Shown: positions 63,318 to 64,000 of the stretch, piece by piece | Position numbering within the stretch: the first letter of the stretch is position 1 | Layout: each line of letters begins with the position of its first letter | Assembly: GCF_031846275.1 (NCBI RefSeq) | Contig: NZ_JAVRIB010000001.1 | Span: 186,001-250,000 of the forward strand | Source: Spectribacter hydrogenoxidans | GTDB lineage: Bacteria > Pseudomonadota > Gammaproteobacteria > Nevskiales > Salinisphaeraceae | Direction: 5' to 3' | Length of the DNA stretch: 64,000 nt | Notes under the pieces: model-generated | Databases searched by the model: none | Seen by the model: only the letters and a program-made list of their open reading frames with translations | Told to the model about the DNA's origin: nothing | Position numbers and translations under genes: made by a program

Positions 63318-63650
63318 GTGGCCTATGACACCGGGTTGACCGAGCGCATTGCGGATTGCTTGCGTGACCATGCCTTCATCGAGTCGCGGGCGATGTTCGG
63401 CGGCCTGGCCTTCTTCATCAACGGCAACATGCTGGCTGCCGTGCTGGGCGATGAGCTGGTGGTGCGCGTCGGCCCGGCCGCCTGGGAGGGCGCACTGGCG
63501 CTGCCCCATGCCCGGAAGATGGACTTCACCGGACGTCCGATGCGGGGTTTCGTCACCGTCGACCCCGCCGGGATCGAAGACGACGCCGACCTGGCCGCCT
63601 GGCTGGATCGCGGCATCGCATTCGCAGGGAACCTGCTGCCCAAGCCATGA
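63318..63650 (+). CDS. TfoX N-terminal domain protein
   Basis: 110 aa from GTG 63318 (AGGGAGC upstream). The TfoX-N fold is clear: IESRAMFGGLAFFINGNMLAAVLGDELVVRVG and ARKMDFTGRPMRGFVTVDP. Only the N-terminal domain is present, so it is not full TfoX/Sxy; such single-domain proteins have unknown function and need not control competence. Confidence 0.88.
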   Translation: MAYDTGLTERIADCLRDHAFIESRAMFGGLAFFINGNMLAAVLGDELVVRVGPAAWEGALALPHARKMDFTGRPMRGFVTVDPAGIEDDADLAAWLDRGIAFAGNLLPKP

Positions 63651-63663
63651 GTCGTCACGGCAA

Positions 63664-64000
63664 TCAGAAGCGGTACCGCCAGCTCAGATCGAGCTCGTAG
63701 CCTTCCAGCGAAGCATTGATGTTCTGTTCCGGAAAACGGGCGTTGGGGCCGCCGATGTCGTTCTTGAACGAGACCAGCAGGGACAAATCCAGCGAGACCC
63801 GCTCGCTGTGTCGCCAGCTGGCGCCGGCCGCGACCTTGTGCTTGAGAATGCTCTGGGCAAGGATGTTGAAGAATAGCTCATCCTGATCAACCGGCGGATC
63901 GGGGACGTAGGCGTATCCCGCCCGCCAGGTCCAGGCGCCGGGCGGCTGGTATCGGACGCCCACTTTGTAGGCGCTGCTGTCCTCCCAGCCGAATCCGGGC
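63664..64000 (-). CDS. OmpP1/FadL-type outer membrane transport protein, C-terminal part
   Basis: The right edge cuts off the N-terminus; the last 112 codons are visible. The frame runs through SSAYKVGVRYQPPGAWTWRAGYAYVPDPPVDQDELFFNI, VAAGASWRHSERVSLDLSLLVSF and the terminal strand YELDLSWRYRF with C-terminal Phe. These are the last strands of a FadL-family barrel that carries hydrophobic compounds across the outer membrane. Confidence 0.78.
   Translation of the reverse strand, partial: PGFGWEDSSAYKVGVRYQPPGAWTWRAGYAYVPDPPVDQDELFFNILAQSILKHKVAAGASWRHSERVSLDLSLLVSFKNDIGGPNARFPEQNINASLEGYELDLSWRYRF

Noticed and set aside
63318..63650. Competence regulator TfoX/Sxy
   Set aside because: Only the N-terminal domain is encoded, and single-domain forms are not shown to control competence.

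Overview
The window is GC-rich chromosomal DNA from a gammaproteobacterium, most likely a halophilic or haloalkaliphilic one of the Ectothiorhodospiraceae/Chromatiales type. The evidence is the gene order polA, engB, cytochrome c4, dsbA (a gammaproteobacterial arrangement), the glycine betaine synthesis pair glycine/sarcosine and sarcosine/dimethylglycine N-methyltransferase together with a BCCT osmolyte carrier, and a Gram-negative envelope (TamA/TamB, porins, LptM, Ccm system I). No rRNA, tRNA, CRISPR array, insertion sequence or prophage was seen.

Layout. 1-4.7 kb: a caspase-like lipoprotein with Sel1 repeats (cut by the window edge), a CSLREA beta-helix surface protein and a beta-barrel protein. 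4.8-8.5 kb: ccmF-ccmH-ccmI for cytochrome c maturation, without ccmG. 8.8-12.2 kb: modE-modA-modB-modC for molybdate, with a candidate ModE operator touching the modE start. 12.3-14.7 kb: an OprB-type porin, then a zinc-response locus (MerC-like protein, Zur box, remnant of a TonB-dependent receptor, zur). 14.8-20.0 kb: ferredoxin-NADP reductase and a Fur-box-led iron(III) ABC transporter operon. 20-23 kb: rhomboid protease, BCCT carrier and a small HExxH-type protein.

23.1-31.2 kb (minus strand) is the ligase-associated DNA damage response cluster: metallo-beta-lactamase exonuclease, ATP-dependent DNA ligase (frameshifted here), a small PGPGW-like membrane protein, a DEXH helicase, the PdeM endonuclease, and a translationally coupled MATE exporter. 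A 0.5-kb tract of perfect palindromes separates the exonuclease from the ligase. 31.3-36.8 kb: a coiled-coil porin, the betaine methyltransferases, a 5'-nucleotidase, MtfA and DUF4870. 36.9-47.9 kb: type II NADH dehydrogenase, NRDE protein, S9 peptidase, TamA, TamB, DedA and a carboxylesterase. 48.2-50.1 kb: the glutathione-dependent formaldehyde pathway (adhC, fghA). 50.2-54.4 kb: LptM-like lipoprotein, lysA, polA.

The most striking locus is the polA-engB gap (54.4-54.9 kb). It holds two tandem paralogous units, each with a GGAACTC-N16-TCTyA promoter of the sigma-E/AlgU type, a run of C-rich hairpin loops and a strong Rho-independent terminator. This is the position of Spot 42 in E. coli and of the sigma-22-dependent ErsA RNA in Pseudomonas aeruginosa. 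The best reading is a pair of duplicated envelope-stress small RNAs. The window ends with cytochrome c4, dsbA, an L,D-transpeptidase and a TPR protein, manC-manB for GDP-mannose precursors, a glutathione S-transferase, a TfoX-N protein and the C-terminus of a FadL-type barrel.
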